This document shows, in pieces, positions 17,671-26,466 of a stretch of 64,000 nucleotides of DNA. Both the position numbers and the translations under genes were made by a program. The first letter of the stretch is position 1. Every line of letters begins with the position of its first letter. Under the pieces are notes generated by a model that was not told where the DNA came from, searched no databases, and saw nothing but the letters and a program-made list of their open reading frames with translations. Source of the DNA: CAYFUR01 sp964346275 (lineage in GTDB: Bacteria > Sumerlaeota > Sumerlaeia > SLMS01); contig CAYFUR010000001.1 of assembly GCA_964346275.1 (NCBI GenBank), positions 62,001 to 126,000 on the forward strand, in the 5' to 3' direction.

Positions 17671-18858
17671 TTGAAAGGCTCGAAAGATCCACGGCGGCAT
17701 GTGGCGGAGATTCGCAAGGCCTGGCCTTTCGCGGAGGCTCCGCTGCGCCGGGTGGTGGTCAAGATCGGCAGCAACGTGCTGGCGTTGAAGGATGGCGGCG
17801 TGGATAAAAAGCGCGTCACGTCGCTGGTGAATTCCATTGCCGCGATATACGGCCAGGGACTGGAAGTGATCGTTGTGTCCAGCGGCGCCGTGGCGGCGGG
17901 GCGCGGGTTGCTCGGCCTGTCGAAGCGGCCCACGTCCATACCGGCGCTGCAGGCGGTGGCGGCCATCGGCCAGGGCGCCCTGATGGAAGAATACAGCCAG
18001 CGCTTTCGCCGCCACGACATCATTGTGGCTCAGATGCTTCTCAACCGCGACGACATGGACGACCGGCGGCGTTACCTGAACGCGCGCTTTGCGCTGACGG
18101 AGTTGCTCCATCGGCGCGTTGTTCCCATCATCAACGAAAACGATTCCGTCACCATCGATGAACTGAAATTCGGCGACAACGACATGCTCTCGGCCATGGT
18201 GGCGGCGAAGATGGACGCCGATCTGCTGATTATCCTGAGCAATGTGCCCGGCCTGATGACCGGTCATCCGAACAAGGATCCGAAGGCGGAATTGATTCCT
18301 GTCGTCTCGCGTTTGAATGAAGAGCACATCGGGCTGGTGGACGCGGCGGCGAGCGATCACGGCACTGGCGGCATGAAGACCAAGCTTCTGGCGGCGCGCC
18401 ACGCGGCCCAGTTCGGCGTGGCCTGCGCCGTGGTGGATGGAATGCGCGAGGGCAAGATCGAGCGCGTTGTGGCGGGCGAGTTCGAGGGGACGCTGTTCCT
18501 CCCCACGTCGATGCGCCGGTCGGGGATGTCGCGGCGGCATTGGCTGTCGAGCGTGCGGCCGAAGGGGGAAATCGTGGTGGACGCGGGCGCACGGCGGGCC
18601 ATTTTGAAAAACGGCAAGTCGCTGCTGGCCGTGGGCGTTCGGGCCACGACAGGCGACTATATCAAGGGCGACGTCGTGTCTATATCGGACAAAAACGGGG
18701 TCGAAATCGCCCGCGGCGTGGTCAATTTCGATGCGGCTGATGTGGAGCAAATCAAAGGGGTCAAGGGGGCGGAGCTTGGCCGCGTCCTCGGGACGGTCAG
18801 CTACTCCGAAGTCGTCCACCGCAACAACATGGTCCTCGTCGAGGAATTTGACGCTTAG
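17671..18858 (+). CDS. proB: Glutamate 5-kinase with PUA domain
   Basis: This enzyme phosphorylates glutamate to glutamyl-5-phosphate, the first step of proline synthesis. It has 395 residues. The amino-acid kinase domain shows VVVKIGSNVL, VIVVSSGAVAAGRG, NENDSVTI, FGDNDMLSAMVA and GTGGMKTKLLAA; the C-terminal 110 residues are the PUA domain typical of bacterial ProB. The frame is open from 17635, which would overlap ychF by 32 bases. A TTG at 17671 lies 8 bases after GGCGGGAG and just after the ychF stop, so I chose it. No proA is in the window. The 3' end overlaps the converging gene, the two stops sharing TTAG. Confidence 0.96.
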   Translation: MKGSKDPRRHVAEIRKAWPFAEAPLRRVVVKIGSNVLALKDGGVDKKRVTSLVNSIAAIYGQGLEVIVVSSGAVAAGRGLLGLSKRPTSIPALQAVAAIGQGALMEEYSQRFRRHDIIVAQMLLNRDDMDDRRRYLNARFALTELLHRRVVPIINENDSVTIDELKFGDNDMLSAMVAAKMDADLLIILSNVPGLMTGHPNKDPKAELIPVVSRLNEEHIGLVDAAASDHGTGGMKTKLLAARHAAQFGVACAVVDGMREGKIERVVAGEFEGTLFLPTSMRRSGMSRRHWLSSVRPKGEIVVDAGARRAILKNGKSLLAVGVRATTGDYIKGDVVSISDKNGVEIARGVVNFDAADVEQIKGVKGAELGRVLGTVSYSEVVHRNNMVLVEEFDA

Positions 18859-19760
18859 TCGGAGGTCCGCGGGCGAAGTTCTTTTCGCGCGCTTGGTATC
18901 AAGCGTATATACTCATCAAGGGTTTCGCCCTCCGGCCGTTCGGTCATCATCTTGAAAATTCGGCCGACAGGGTAGTAATCCAACTCGGGATAGCGCAAGG
19001 CGGCGCGCTCGATTTGCTCGAGCCCTTCAAAGTTCCATTCTCCCTGGAACAGGCCCCGGCCCACTTCACCGATAAAAAAGCCCGCACTTGCCAGAGTCCC
19101 ATCGGTCACGCAGTTGATGTAATAGTGGCTGCGAAGAAAGCCGTCGAGTTCTCGAACTCCCGTGAGAGACAGCGGGATATCGACACCGTGGAGTTGCTTC
19201 CAGTGGCCGCGAAATTCCGCGGCGATGCGATTCGCCGCTTCATTCGCTTCCTTGCCCGACCTTTCCCGAACCCGGTCCATCAGGCTGTCCAGGCTTGCAG
19301 ATTCCACTTCGGCAAATTTCTTCTCGGCCTCCAGGCGACCTGGGAGAGCGTGAAAGAAACCTGCCAATGAAAACCGCCCCGGCGAGTTCCATCTCTTTTC
19401 GACAAGCGCCAGCGGCATCAGTTTCGCCCCGGGAACTTGGCCCAAACCACGAAGCACCAGGCCAAAACGATCATCCTCTCTCCATTGGCCGCCCCATTCG
19501 TGCCGGGCCACCTCTCCGACAAAAGAGGCCGCATCGGCGGCCAGGGCTTCCGGCAGCTCTTCCTGGTCTTTTGCCGCTCTCTCCAGGGCATCATCCGCGG
19601 CAATGAGAGAATGACGCGTGGAATCGACGCTCGACCGCGTGGAGATTTCAACCCACCCGGCGAAGCGGGCCGAGGCCTCGTGAATCATGCCGCTCAGGCC
19701 CGAGGCCTGGGCCGATGCTTCCGCCTCACCACGCAGCAGTTCCCGAAGATAACGCAACAT
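18855..19760 (-). CDS. Protein of unknown function, 301 residues
   Basis: I do not recognise this protein with confidence. It is a soluble, mixed alpha/beta protein without signal peptide or membrane span. A central segment, AASFVGEVARHEWGGQW followed by GAKLMPLALVEKRW, resembles the 'G-x-Y-x-G-E-x-x-x-x-x-x-G-G-x-W' pattern of DUF3806-like and related small domains. Basic and acidic residues are mixed towards the end (SARKELRPRTSD). Its ATG overlaps the stop of the Rieske gene by one base (TGATG), so it is co-translated with the ferredoxin and with the methyltransferase upstream. A longer frame to 19886 exists but would overlap the whole 3' half of the Rieske gene. Coding is well supported; function is not. 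Confidence 0.85.
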   Translation of the reverse strand: MLRYLRELLRGEAEASAQASGLSGMIHEASARFAGWVEISTRSSVDSTRHSLIAADDALERAAKDQEELPEALAADAASFVGEVARHEWGGQWREDDRFGLVLRGLGQVPGAKLMPLALVEKRWNSPGRFSLAGFFHALPGRLEAEKKFAEVESASLDSLMDRVRERSGKEANEAANRIAAEFRGHWKQLHGVDIPLSLTGVRELDGFLRSHYYINCVTDGTLASAGFFIGEVGRGLFQGEWNFEGLEQIERAALRYPELDYYPVGRIFKMMTERPEGETLDEYIRLIPSARKELRPRTSD

Positions 19761-20068
19761 CAGGCATAATCCAGAGTAATATAGACATCGCCATCCTCGG
19801 CCTCGACCGGAAAACAGCTCACCTGTCCCGGATGGGTGGGCGACTTGCCCGTGCGGATATCGAATCGCCAGCCGTGCCAGGGACAAACCGCGATATAGCC
19901 ATTTTCAATGTCCGCGCCATCGAGTGGACCGCGGCGGTGTGGACACGCCGCATCGATCGCGTAGAGTTCGCCACCCTTGCGAAAAATGGCGGTCTCGATT
20001 CCATTGACTTCTTTTCGGATCGAACCGCCGTCGGGAATTTCCTCAAGCCTCGCGATTATCTCCCGCAT
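19760..20068 (-). CDS. Rieske-type [2Fe-2S] ferredoxin
   Basis: This small protein has 102 residues. It carries both Rieske cluster motifs: C-P-H-R (in AACPHRRGPLDGADIENG) and C-P-W-H-G-W, the two Cys and two His ligands of a [2Fe-2S] cluster. An N-terminal strand 'KEVNGIETAIFRKGGELYAI' fits the nirD/biphenyl-dioxygenase ferredoxin type. It has no signal peptide or anchor, so it is a soluble electron carrier. No oxygenase alpha subunit or reductase lies nearby. It sits between a methyltransferase gene (10 bases upstream) and the unknown 301-residue protein (1-base overlap), suggesting that the three act together, perhaps on one small molecule. Confidence 0.95.
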   Translation of the reverse strand: MREIIARLEEIPDGGSIRKEVNGIETAIFRKGGELYAIDAACPHRRGPLDGADIENGYIAVCPWHGWRFDIRTGKSPTHPGQVSCFPVEAEDGDVYITLDYA

Positions 20069-20078
20069 GGTTCTCTCC

Positions 20079-21008
20079 TTAAGCTTTCCGGGTCAGGGTA
20101 AAGTCAGCCAGACTGAAACGGCGAGGTTTTCGAGCGATGAAAAACTGGACATCTTCAGAGCTGGTGGGCCCAAGGCGGCCGAGAAGGGCTTTCAGTTTTC
20201 CGCGTTGGAAATCATCTCCTCTTTTTGCGACTTCGAAGCTCAATCCCGCTTCCGCATAGATCGCCTTGTAATCTCCCAGGGTCAACTGCCGCCCTTCCCG
20301 GCGCGGGTCCGTACTGCCAAGCCTTCCCAGGCCGGAGGAGGAAATGGGTTCGTTCATATTGAGGAGGAGTCCGTTGGTGATCAGCACCCGGGCGGCCTCC
20401 AGCACCAGGATCTCAGGACGGTGGAGCGTATGCAGTGTGTCGCCAATGAAAATGATGTCGAAGGTCTCTTCCACAAAGGGCAGGCGGCAGATATCCGCCT
20501 GAAAGCAATCGATGGAGCCGGAAACGTTTCCCGCTTTCTCGAGGAGTGTCTTCAGGCCGCCTTCTCCCGCAACGTAATCGACGGCGGCGACGCGAGCTCC
20601 CTTTTTCGCGAACCAGTGGGCAGCCCAGCCGGAGCCGCAGCAAAGATCCAGCACCCTTCTTCCCTTCAGACTGCCAGCCCGTGATTCGAGCGATTCCCAG
20701 ACCGGCTGAAATTCGTCTCCGGGGTTATCGACCCAGGGATTTGCCGGCGCCTTCTCCTCCAGGGCCGCCCTTTCCTCGATGTCCAGCATGTATTGATCAG
20801 AAGTAGGAAGCGCGCTGAGGATTCCGTTGGAGACAGCGAAACGGCGCTCGCAGGCCGGGCACAGGAATTCCTCGCCTCTCTCCTTGATTTCACCCAGCAC
20901 GGCGTCATCGTCGGGACACGCCAATCGGTCGCGATAGGCCTCGCCAAGGCCCTCCGGCAGCCGTCCCGCCACCGCCTTCCAGTAATTTGCTCCAAGATGC
21001 TTTGGCAC
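20079..21008 (-). CDS. SAM-dependent methyltransferase with N-terminal Trm112-like zinc ribbon
   Basis: The product has 309 residues. The N-terminal part has CPDDDAVLGEI and then CPACERRFAVSNGIL, a Trm112-type zinc ribbon. The class I methyltransferase core follows at about residues 130-250: RRVLDLCCGSGWAAHWFAKK (SAM-binding motif I), VAAVDYV (acidic residue of motif II) and FDIIFIGDTLHTLHRPE (motif IV region). Such ribbon-plus-methyltransferase proteins often act on small molecules or lipids. The start is GTG at 21008 with CAGGA about 10 bases upstream. It heads a three-gene minus-strand unit with the Rieske ferredoxin and the unknown protein. The substrate is not identifiable. Confidence 0.9.
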   Translation of the reverse strand: MPKHLGANYWKAVAGRLPEGLGEAYRDRLACPDDDAVLGEIKERGEEFLCPACERRFAVSNGILSALPTSDQYMLDIEERAALEEKAPANPWVDNPGDEFQPVWESLESRAGSLKGRRVLDLCCGSGWAAHWFAKKGARVAAVDYVAGEGGLKTLLEKAGNVSGSIDCFQADICRLPFVEETFDIIFIGDTLHTLHRPEILVLEAARVLITNGLLLNMNEPISSSGLGRLGSTDPRREGRQLTLGDYKAIYAEAGLSFEVAKRGDDFQRGKLKALLGRLGPTSSEDVQFFIARKPRRFSLADFTLTRKA

Positions 21009-21244
21009 TGATATGTATCCTGATGATGAAATCCGGCGGAATCGCCGGAACTTGAAGAAGCAAAGGGCTGACCAGACGGTTCCAGTTGCGGGCTTGTGTT
21101 CGCTAAACTTATCGCAATTTTAATCTTAAGGTTGCATTAAGTCCGGCGGCCTCTGCTTGACGCGGCCCCGCCGCCTCCACACGATTGGCCGTCATTCGAC
21201 CCGCGCACCGGTCCGGGCAGTCCACCGAATGAGGATCGCTTTCT
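21009..21244. promoter_or_regulatory. Divergent intergenic region with a 7-bp-stem hairpin
   Basis: This 236-base spacer lies between the leftward methyltransferase operon and the rightward permease gene. It holds a perfect inverted repeat TCCGGCG-GAAT-CGCCGGA at 21032-21049 and one AT-rich patch (about 21101-21137, ACTTATCGCAATTTTAATCTTAAGG) that is the likeliest promoter site, with TTTAAT as a possible -10. I cannot assign a -35 with confidence on either strand. No RNA gene is recognisable. Confidence 0.4.
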
Positions 21245-23386
21245 ATGCCGTTCGATGAGAATATCTTTCTTGGAATCCTGATTCTTCTGATTTTCTGTAT
21301 CGGCGCTGCGTTGATGTTTACGCGCAAGATGCCCGCTCTGTTGGTTCTGCCCATTATGGCTTTGGCGATCGCGGGAAGCGCGGCCGTGCTGAAGCCGGAA
21401 ATCTCTTTTGTTGATGATCTCTTTGCCGGTGTGATCGGGGAAGGTGCCCTTCGCCTTCACAAAGCGATCATCATCGCCTTTTTCGGCGGCATTCTTTCCT
21501 TTATGATGCAAAAAAGCGGGGTCGCGGAAAGCCTCATTAAGAATGCTGCCGAGCTCATCGGCGATAATCCGCTCGGTGTCTCCATGTTTTGTCTCGCGGT
21601 GATCTCGCTGCTCTTCACCAGCCTTGGTGGCCTGGGCGCGATCATCATGGTGGCCATTGTGTTCCTCCCCATGATGGCAACTGTTGGGATTCCGCCCATT
21701 GTTGCGGGCGGCATCATGCTCCTGGGGATCAGTATTGGCGGCATCATGAACGCCGGCAATTGGGTGCTCTACACGGAATCCCTCGGCGTGAATGTCAGCT
21801 ACGTCAAGCGCTTCGCGGTGACCGTGGCGGTGTTGATGTTCGTGGCGGGGACAGCTTTTATCTGCGTGGAATTGTTTCGCGCCGGCGCCGTTCGCTCCAA
21901 GCGGAGCATTTTCTTGACTTTCGGTACAGCGGTTTTGGCTGCCACGCTGTTTGTTTGGGGGTGGATGATCAGCGGTGCGGGCGAGGGCGCCCAGAAGTTT
22001 GAATGGAAGATTTTCAGTCCAGACTTCCGCGAATATGTCGAGATTCGACAGGACGATCCGGTTCTCCAATTCACCCAGGATGGGGACACGGCGGCCTATG
22101 AAATCGACCCCGAATCGGAAAACGCGGTGCCCCTGCTTACCATTTCGCCGCAGAATCCCGGCGGGCAAAGCGAGAATTATCGCACCTTTTTGCCGGACAA
22201 CCCCCTGGCTTATCGCGGAATTGAATTGCCGGTGAAATCCACGGAACCCATCCGGATCCGAATGTCGATGGTGACAAGTGATGGGCAAATCATTCCCAGC
22301 GCCGAACAGGATCAGATCGAACGGACTATCGATCCTTTTACGGGGGAGACGATTCTCTTCCGCTTTTCGGAGTTTGAAGGCTTTGCTCCCGAAGAATTCA
22401 ATGGGCTTGTCCTCTCCGCTTTGCCTCCCGCGGAGGACGAGGAGGAGTCCGTCGAACAATCCATGGAGGAAGCGGAAGGCGAAGACACAGATCCCGCACA
22501 AACGGTGCTCGATGAGGGCGTTGCCGCGGCAGCGGAAGACCAGTTGCCGCCGCTGCCGGTTCAACTGCGGCTGGGCAGCATGAGTTTTGTCCCCGCGGAA
22601 AGCACCTCGATTTTTACCCTCGCGCTGCGCACCGTGGTCGGAATCTTCTTCATCTACGTTCTGACTCTCATTCTTCTCGACCTGCGCACACGCATTCGCC
22701 GGTGGAGGCAGCAGGTGGTGGAGATCAAGTGGTATTCCTACCTGATTCCCGTCGTCCCTCTTGTTTTAATTCTTCTCTTCAACGTCGACATCCTGGCGGC
22801 TTTCTTCATCAGTTTTGTCTATGCCATTCTAGTGACGCTCCGTCCAGGCTCCATGAGTATGACGATTCAGTGCATGATTCAAGGCTCCTCCGCCGTAATG
22901 CCCGCCGCGTTGCTGATGATCGGCATTGGCATCATGCTGACAGCCGTGATGGGCCCATCAGGGTGGGAGGCGGCCCACGGCGGGCAAACGTGGCCCGTGG
23001 GTGCGGCGATCGAGCCCATTTTTCTCGCCATCACGCCGACATCTCCAATGATGTATGTTGTGGTCTTCGGACTCCTGGCGCCTCTGGCTCTTTATCGCGG
23101 CCCGCTGAACATCTGGGGGCTGGGCTTCGGTGTTTCTTCCCTTTTCCTGATCCCGCTGGAACCGGTGCTCGGAACGACCACCGCCGCTGCCGCTGTCATG
23201 GGCATGCTGATGACTGTCGGCCAGGTGCAGGGTGTTTGCGATCCGACGAATACCTGGAACGTTTGGCTGGCGAACGAGTTGCGCGTCGATGTGCAAAGCC
23301 TCATGTGGCGCACTCTGCCCTATGTCTGGATCATGGTTTTCATCGGCCTGGCGGTCAGCGCCGTCCAGGTCTTCGATGTCTTTTGA
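21245..23386 (+). CDS. Polytopic permease of the CitMHS/GntP/NhaC-like ion-transporter kind, split by a soluble insert
   Basis: The product has 713 residues. Residues 1-240 and about 455-713 are hydrophobic with many spans, including SLLFTSLGGLGAIIMVAIVF and the paired glycine-rich re-entrant-like segments GGIMLLGISIGGIMNAGNW and ITPTSPMMYVVVFGLLAPL, as in organic-anion or cation symporters. Between them about 210 residues are soluble and acidic, including a run of Glu/Asp (residues about 395-420). Such a large insert is unusual for these families. It lies 34 bases upstream of the HyuA-like ATPase gene, so the pair probably imports and then processes one compound, perhaps a cyclic amide or organic acid. 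The ATG follows GAGGA at somewhat long spacing. Confidence 0.85.
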   Translation: MPFDENIFLGILILLIFCIGAALMFTRKMPALLVLPIMALAIAGSAAVLKPEISFVDDLFAGVIGEGALRLHKAIIIAFFGGILSFMMQKSGVAESLIKNAAELIGDNPLGVSMFCLAVISLLFTSLGGLGAIIMVAIVFLPMMATVGIPPIVAGGIMLLGISIGGIMNAGNWVLYTESLGVNVSYVKRFAVTVAVLMFVAGTAFICVELFRAGAVRSKRSIFLTFGTAVLAATLFVWGWMISGAGEGAQKFEWKIFSPDFREYVEIRQDDPVLQFTQDGDTAAYEIDPESENAVPLLTISPQNPGGQSENYRTFLPDNPLAYRGIELPVKSTEPIRIRMSMVTSDGQIIPSAEQDQIERTIDPFTGETILFRFSEFEGFAPEEFNGLVLSALPPAEDEEESVEQSMEEAEGEDTDPAQTVLDEGVAAAAEDQLPPLPVQLRLGSMSFVPAESTSIFTLALRTVVGIFFIYVLTLILLDLRTRIRRWRQQVVEIKWYSYLIPVVPLVLILLFNVDILAAFFISFVYAILVTLRPGSMSMTIQCMIQGSSAVMPAALLMIGIGIMLTAVMGPSGWEAAHGGQTWPVGAAIEPIFLAITPTSPMMYVVVFGLLAPLALYRGPLNIWGLGFGVSSLFLIPLEPVLGTTTAAAAVMGMLMTVGQVQGVCDPTNTWNVWLANELRVDVQSLMWRTLPYVWIMVFIGLAVSAVQVFDVF

Positions 23387-23420
23387 TAGACGCCCAATTC
23401 CCTCGTGAGAGTTCTTTTCG

Positions 23421-25598
23421 ATGAGTGATGACGCCCCGAATGTAGAAATCGGCCAGCGCAAAATCAAAATCGGCATCGACGTGGGCGGCACCTTTACCCA
23501 CGCCGTCGCTGTCAACATCGAGACTATGGACCTGGTCGGCAAGGCCGTCGTTCCGACGACACACACCGCCGACGAGGGTGTGGCCCTCGGTGTTGTCCAG
23601 TCCATGGAGAAGCTGATTTCCGAGACCCAGGTGCAGCCGGAAGAGGTCATCCTCATTGCGCATTCGACCACCCAGGCCACGAACGCGCTCATCGAAGGAG
23701 ACGTGGCCAAGGTGGGCATTGTGGGCCTCTCCACCGGCGCCCAGGCGATTCGCGCGAAGCAGGAAGCCAATATCGGCCAGATCGAACTTTCTGAAGAAAA
23801 GTATCTCCATACTTCTTTTCGTTTTCTGGATTCAGCGAAAGAGTTTACGGAAGACCGTATCCGCCGGGCCATCGAGGAAATGGTCGAGGAGGGGTGCGAG
23901 GCGATCGTTTCGTCCGAATCCTTTGGCGTTGACGATCCCGCGAAGGAAGAGCGGGTGGCCCAGATTGCTCTCGACATGGGGCTGCCCGCGAGCGCCAGCA
24001 GCGCCCTGTCGCAGCTTTACGGCCTCCGCGTGCGGACGCGCACTGCCGTCATCAATGCGTCGATGCTGCCCAAGATGCTCGAAACCGCGAACATGACCGA
24101 ACGCGCTGTTCGCCAGAGCGGCATCGAAGCTCCTCTCATGGTCATGCGGTCCGACGGCGGAATCATGGATGTGGAAGCGATGCGCGCGCGGCCAATCCTG
24201 ACCATGCTGTCCGGCCCGGCCGCTGGCGTCGCGGCAGCACTCATGTACGAGCGCATTTCCGATGGCTCCATGATCGAAGTAGGCGGCACCACGTCGGATA
24301 TCTGTGTCATCAAGAACGGCCGGCCCATCGTGACTCATGGCGAAGTGGGCGGCCACAGGCTGTATATACGCACGCTGGATGTGCGCACCGTGGGCATCGC
24401 CGGCGGGTCCGTGCCGCGCATTCGCGGGGGCAAGATTGTTGACGTCGGCCCGCGCAGCGCCCACATCGCCGGGCTCGGCTATGAAGCATTCACCGATGGA
24501 ATCGAGAGCGTGGAAGTCAGCACGGTCCAGCCGCGCAAGGGCGACCCTTCCGACTACCTCGCTCTCAAGATTAACAACCAGGAAGAATCGCGCGTGACCC
24601 TGACACCGACCGGGGCGTCCAACTTTCTTGGCCTTGTTTCCGGCTATGCGAAGGGGAACGAGGAAAGCATCCGCACATGCTTCGAAGCCGTGGCCGATTA
24701 CGCCAAAACTTCGGCGGAAGCTTTCGCCGACAGGTTGCTGGATATCGCGAGCAAGAAAGTGATCACTGTCGTAAAGAGGATGCTGGAAGAGCACAAGCTG
24801 ACCCAGCGCCATATCACGCTTGTCGGCGGAGGCGGGGGAGCGGAATCCATCGTTCCCTACGCAGCGCAAAAGATGAAGATGGAACATCGCATCGCCCGTA
24901 ACAATGAGGTGATCTCGGCGATCGGCGTGGCTCTCGGCATTATCCAGGACACCGTGGAAAAAACGATCATGAATCCGACGGACACGGACCTGGTCCAGAT
25001 CCGGCGCGAGGCCTACGATTCCGTCCAGCGAATGGGGGCCGACGCGGAAACCATCTCCGTGACGGTGGAAGTCGACCGGCAGACCAAGCGCGTTTCCGCC
25101 ACGGCCCAGGGCACCCCGGAGCTGCGTACACGGCTCCTGGGCGGCCAGCTTCCCTCCGTGGACGAATTGAAGGAAAAGGCTTCGGAAGTCATGGGGATCC
25201 CCACAGACGAAATCAAACTCGTCAACGAAGAGGGCTGGCTCCGTATCTTCCAGGGCGAACACGAAAAGAAAATCCTCTTTGGCTTGCTGACGACCTTGCG
25301 CACGCCGATAGTGGTGATCGACTCGGAAGGCATCACGCGCCTTCAACTGGCGGATGCCTTGGTCGATTTCGCGAGCGCATCAGAAATCGAACCGTTGATT
25401 CAATCGCGCCTCGAGCAGTTGACGACCTACGGCGACGCGGGAGAGGTCATGCCCGACCTTTTTATCGTCAAGCATGGCCAGATCGTCGACCTCACCGGGT
25501 TGATCGAATCAAGCCAGATCCAAAGTGTTGCACGTATCGAGCTGCAGGCCCTGGCGCCGGAGGAGAAAGTCGCTCTCGTCAGTACCAGGAAGTATTGA
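23421..25598 (+). CDS. Hydantoinase/oxoprolinase A-like ATPase-fold protein
   Basis: The product has 725 residues. The start of the HyuA/5-oxoprolinase N-terminal domain is clear: KIGIDVGGTFTHAV (residues 16-29, phosphate-binding Asp20), then a VILIAHSTTQATNAL strand-turn. The ASKIR-type actin/HSP70 fold continues with MRSDGGIMD, SGPAAGVAAA and EVGGTTSDICVIKNG, and later VGGGGGAESIVPY. Known relatives use ATP to open 5-oxoproline, hydantoin or N-methylhydantoin rings, or carboxylate acetone, always with a HyuB partner. No HyuB gene is present here. The C-terminal 200 residues (from about 530) are unlike the usual HyuA end. It overlaps the next gene as TTGA. Function within the family is open. 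Confidence 0.88.
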   Translation: MSDDAPNVEIGQRKIKIGIDVGGTFTHAVAVNIETMDLVGKAVVPTTHTADEGVALGVVQSMEKLISETQVQPEEVILIAHSTTQATNALIEGDVAKVGIVGLSTGAQAIRAKQEANIGQIELSEEKYLHTSFRFLDSAKEFTEDRIRRAIEEMVEEGCEAIVSSESFGVDDPAKEERVAQIALDMGLPASASSALSQLYGLRVRTRTAVINASMLPKMLETANMTERAVRQSGIEAPLMVMRSDGGIMDVEAMRARPILTMLSGPAAGVAAALMYERISDGSMIEVGGTTSDICVIKNGRPIVTHGEVGGHRLYIRTLDVRTVGIAGGSVPRIRGGKIVDVGPRSAHIAGLGYEAFTDGIESVEVSTVQPRKGDPSDYLALKINNQEESRVTLTPTGASNFLGLVSGYAKGNEESIRTCFEAVADYAKTSAEAFADRLLDIASKKVITVVKRMLEEHKLTQRHITLVGGGGGAESIVPYAAQKMKMEHRIARNNEVISAIGVALGIIQDTVEKTIMNPTDTDLVQIRREAYDSVQRMGADAETISVTVEVDRQTKRVSATAQGTPELRTRLLGGQLPSVDELKEKASEVMGIPTDEIKLVNEEGWLRIFQGEHEKKILFGLLTTLRTPIVVIDSEGITRLQLADALVDFASASEIEPLIQSRLEQLTTYGDAGEVMPDLFIVKHGQIVDLTGLIESSQIQSVARIELQALAPEEKVALVSTRKY

Positions 25599-26452
25599 TC
25601 CACCGCACTCTTTTCGACGGCCTGATTTCCTTCGCTTTCGCCTTGTCTGCGGGCACGGCCGGGCTAAAGTGTTCCACGCCGGAGACCCAGATTATTGAAT
25701 CAAAGGAAAGAGCCAGCCCCATGACCGAAGCTCCCTGGATCGTCTTCTCCAAAGGCCCAACGATCTATAAACAGCCCAGCCTCGATGCCGTCGCTCTCGG
25801 GCATCTGAAGGAAGGCGACCGTATAGACGCCAACCTTCAAACGGACTCCGAAACGGAAATCGAATGGCTCTCTTTTCGAATGAACGAAAAACATGCATAC
25901 GTTCCCCGGGCGTATCTGATGCGCCCCCATCCGGACAACATTGGGAAAACAAATCTCCCCTTTGGCGAAGAAGTGATCAACCGGTGGTGGGGAGTCCCGC
26001 TGGAATACGAGCCCACCGACCTTGCCCCCGTTCCGGAAAAATGGCGCTACGAACATGACCGCGTCTATCGCTTGCGCGAAGAAACGCGCGACGCCCTGGC
26101 CGAAATGCTTCAAACGGCAGAAGACGAAGGTGTCGAAATTCGAATTTGTTCCGACTATCGTTCGGGAGAACGGCAGCGCGAACTCTATCTGAACGCTGTG
26201 AAAAAGGACGGGCTTCAACAGCGTTATAGCGCTCCCCCTGGCCATAGCGAGCATCAGCTTGGCACAACGGTGGATCTTTGCGATCCCAAGGGAGAGCATC
26301 TCTTTTCGCAATACTATGACGAGACTCCCGGTGGCGAATGGCTTGAGAAGAATGCTGGCAAGTTCGGTTTCCGCCGGAGCTACTATCCCCACAACGTGGA
26401 AGAAACCGGATATATTTCCGAACCCTGGCACTGGCGCTATATCGGGCGGTAA
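25595..26452 (+). CDS. VanY-type D-alanyl-D-alanine carboxypeptidase with SH3-like domain
   Basis: The product has 285 residues from a TTG start that overlaps the preceding stop. The N-terminus is moderately hydrophobic (FAFALSAGTAGLKC) and may be a signal or lipoprotein leader; an internal ATG at residue 43 would give a cytoplasmic form. Residues 45-110 look like a bacterial SH3 domain (KGPTIYKQPS, then LKEGDRIDANL). The peptidase part shows SDYRSGERQRELY, GHSEHQLGTTVDL (zinc ligands H220 and D227) and EPWHWRYIG (E276, H279), all the key residues of VanY/VanXY metallopeptidases. It likely trims peptidoglycan stem peptides in the periplasm. Confidence 0.93.
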   Translation: MIHRTLFDGLISFAFALSAGTAGLKCSTPETQIIESKERASPMTEAPWIVFSKGPTIYKQPSLDAVALGHLKEGDRIDANLQTDSETEIEWLSFRMNEKHAYVPRAYLMRPHPDNIGKTNLPFGEEVINRWWGVPLEYEPTDLAPVPEKWRYEHDRVYRLREETRDALAEMLQTAEDEGVEIRICSDYRSGERQRELYLNAVKKDGLQQRYSAPPGHSEHQLGTTVDLCDPKGEHLFSQYYDETPGGEWLEKNAGKFGFRRSYYPHNVEETGYISEPWHWRYIGR

Positions 26453-26466
26453 AAGGACTTCTGCCG

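Noticed and set aside
16368..18023. Long open frames opposite real genes (also 21137-22564, 23832-25346, 28117-29604, 34269-35225, 55356-56528)
   Set aside because: They lie entirely antisense to clear genes. They arise because TTA, CTA and TCA codons are rare here, which removes stops from one antisense frame. Their translations show no recognisable domains.
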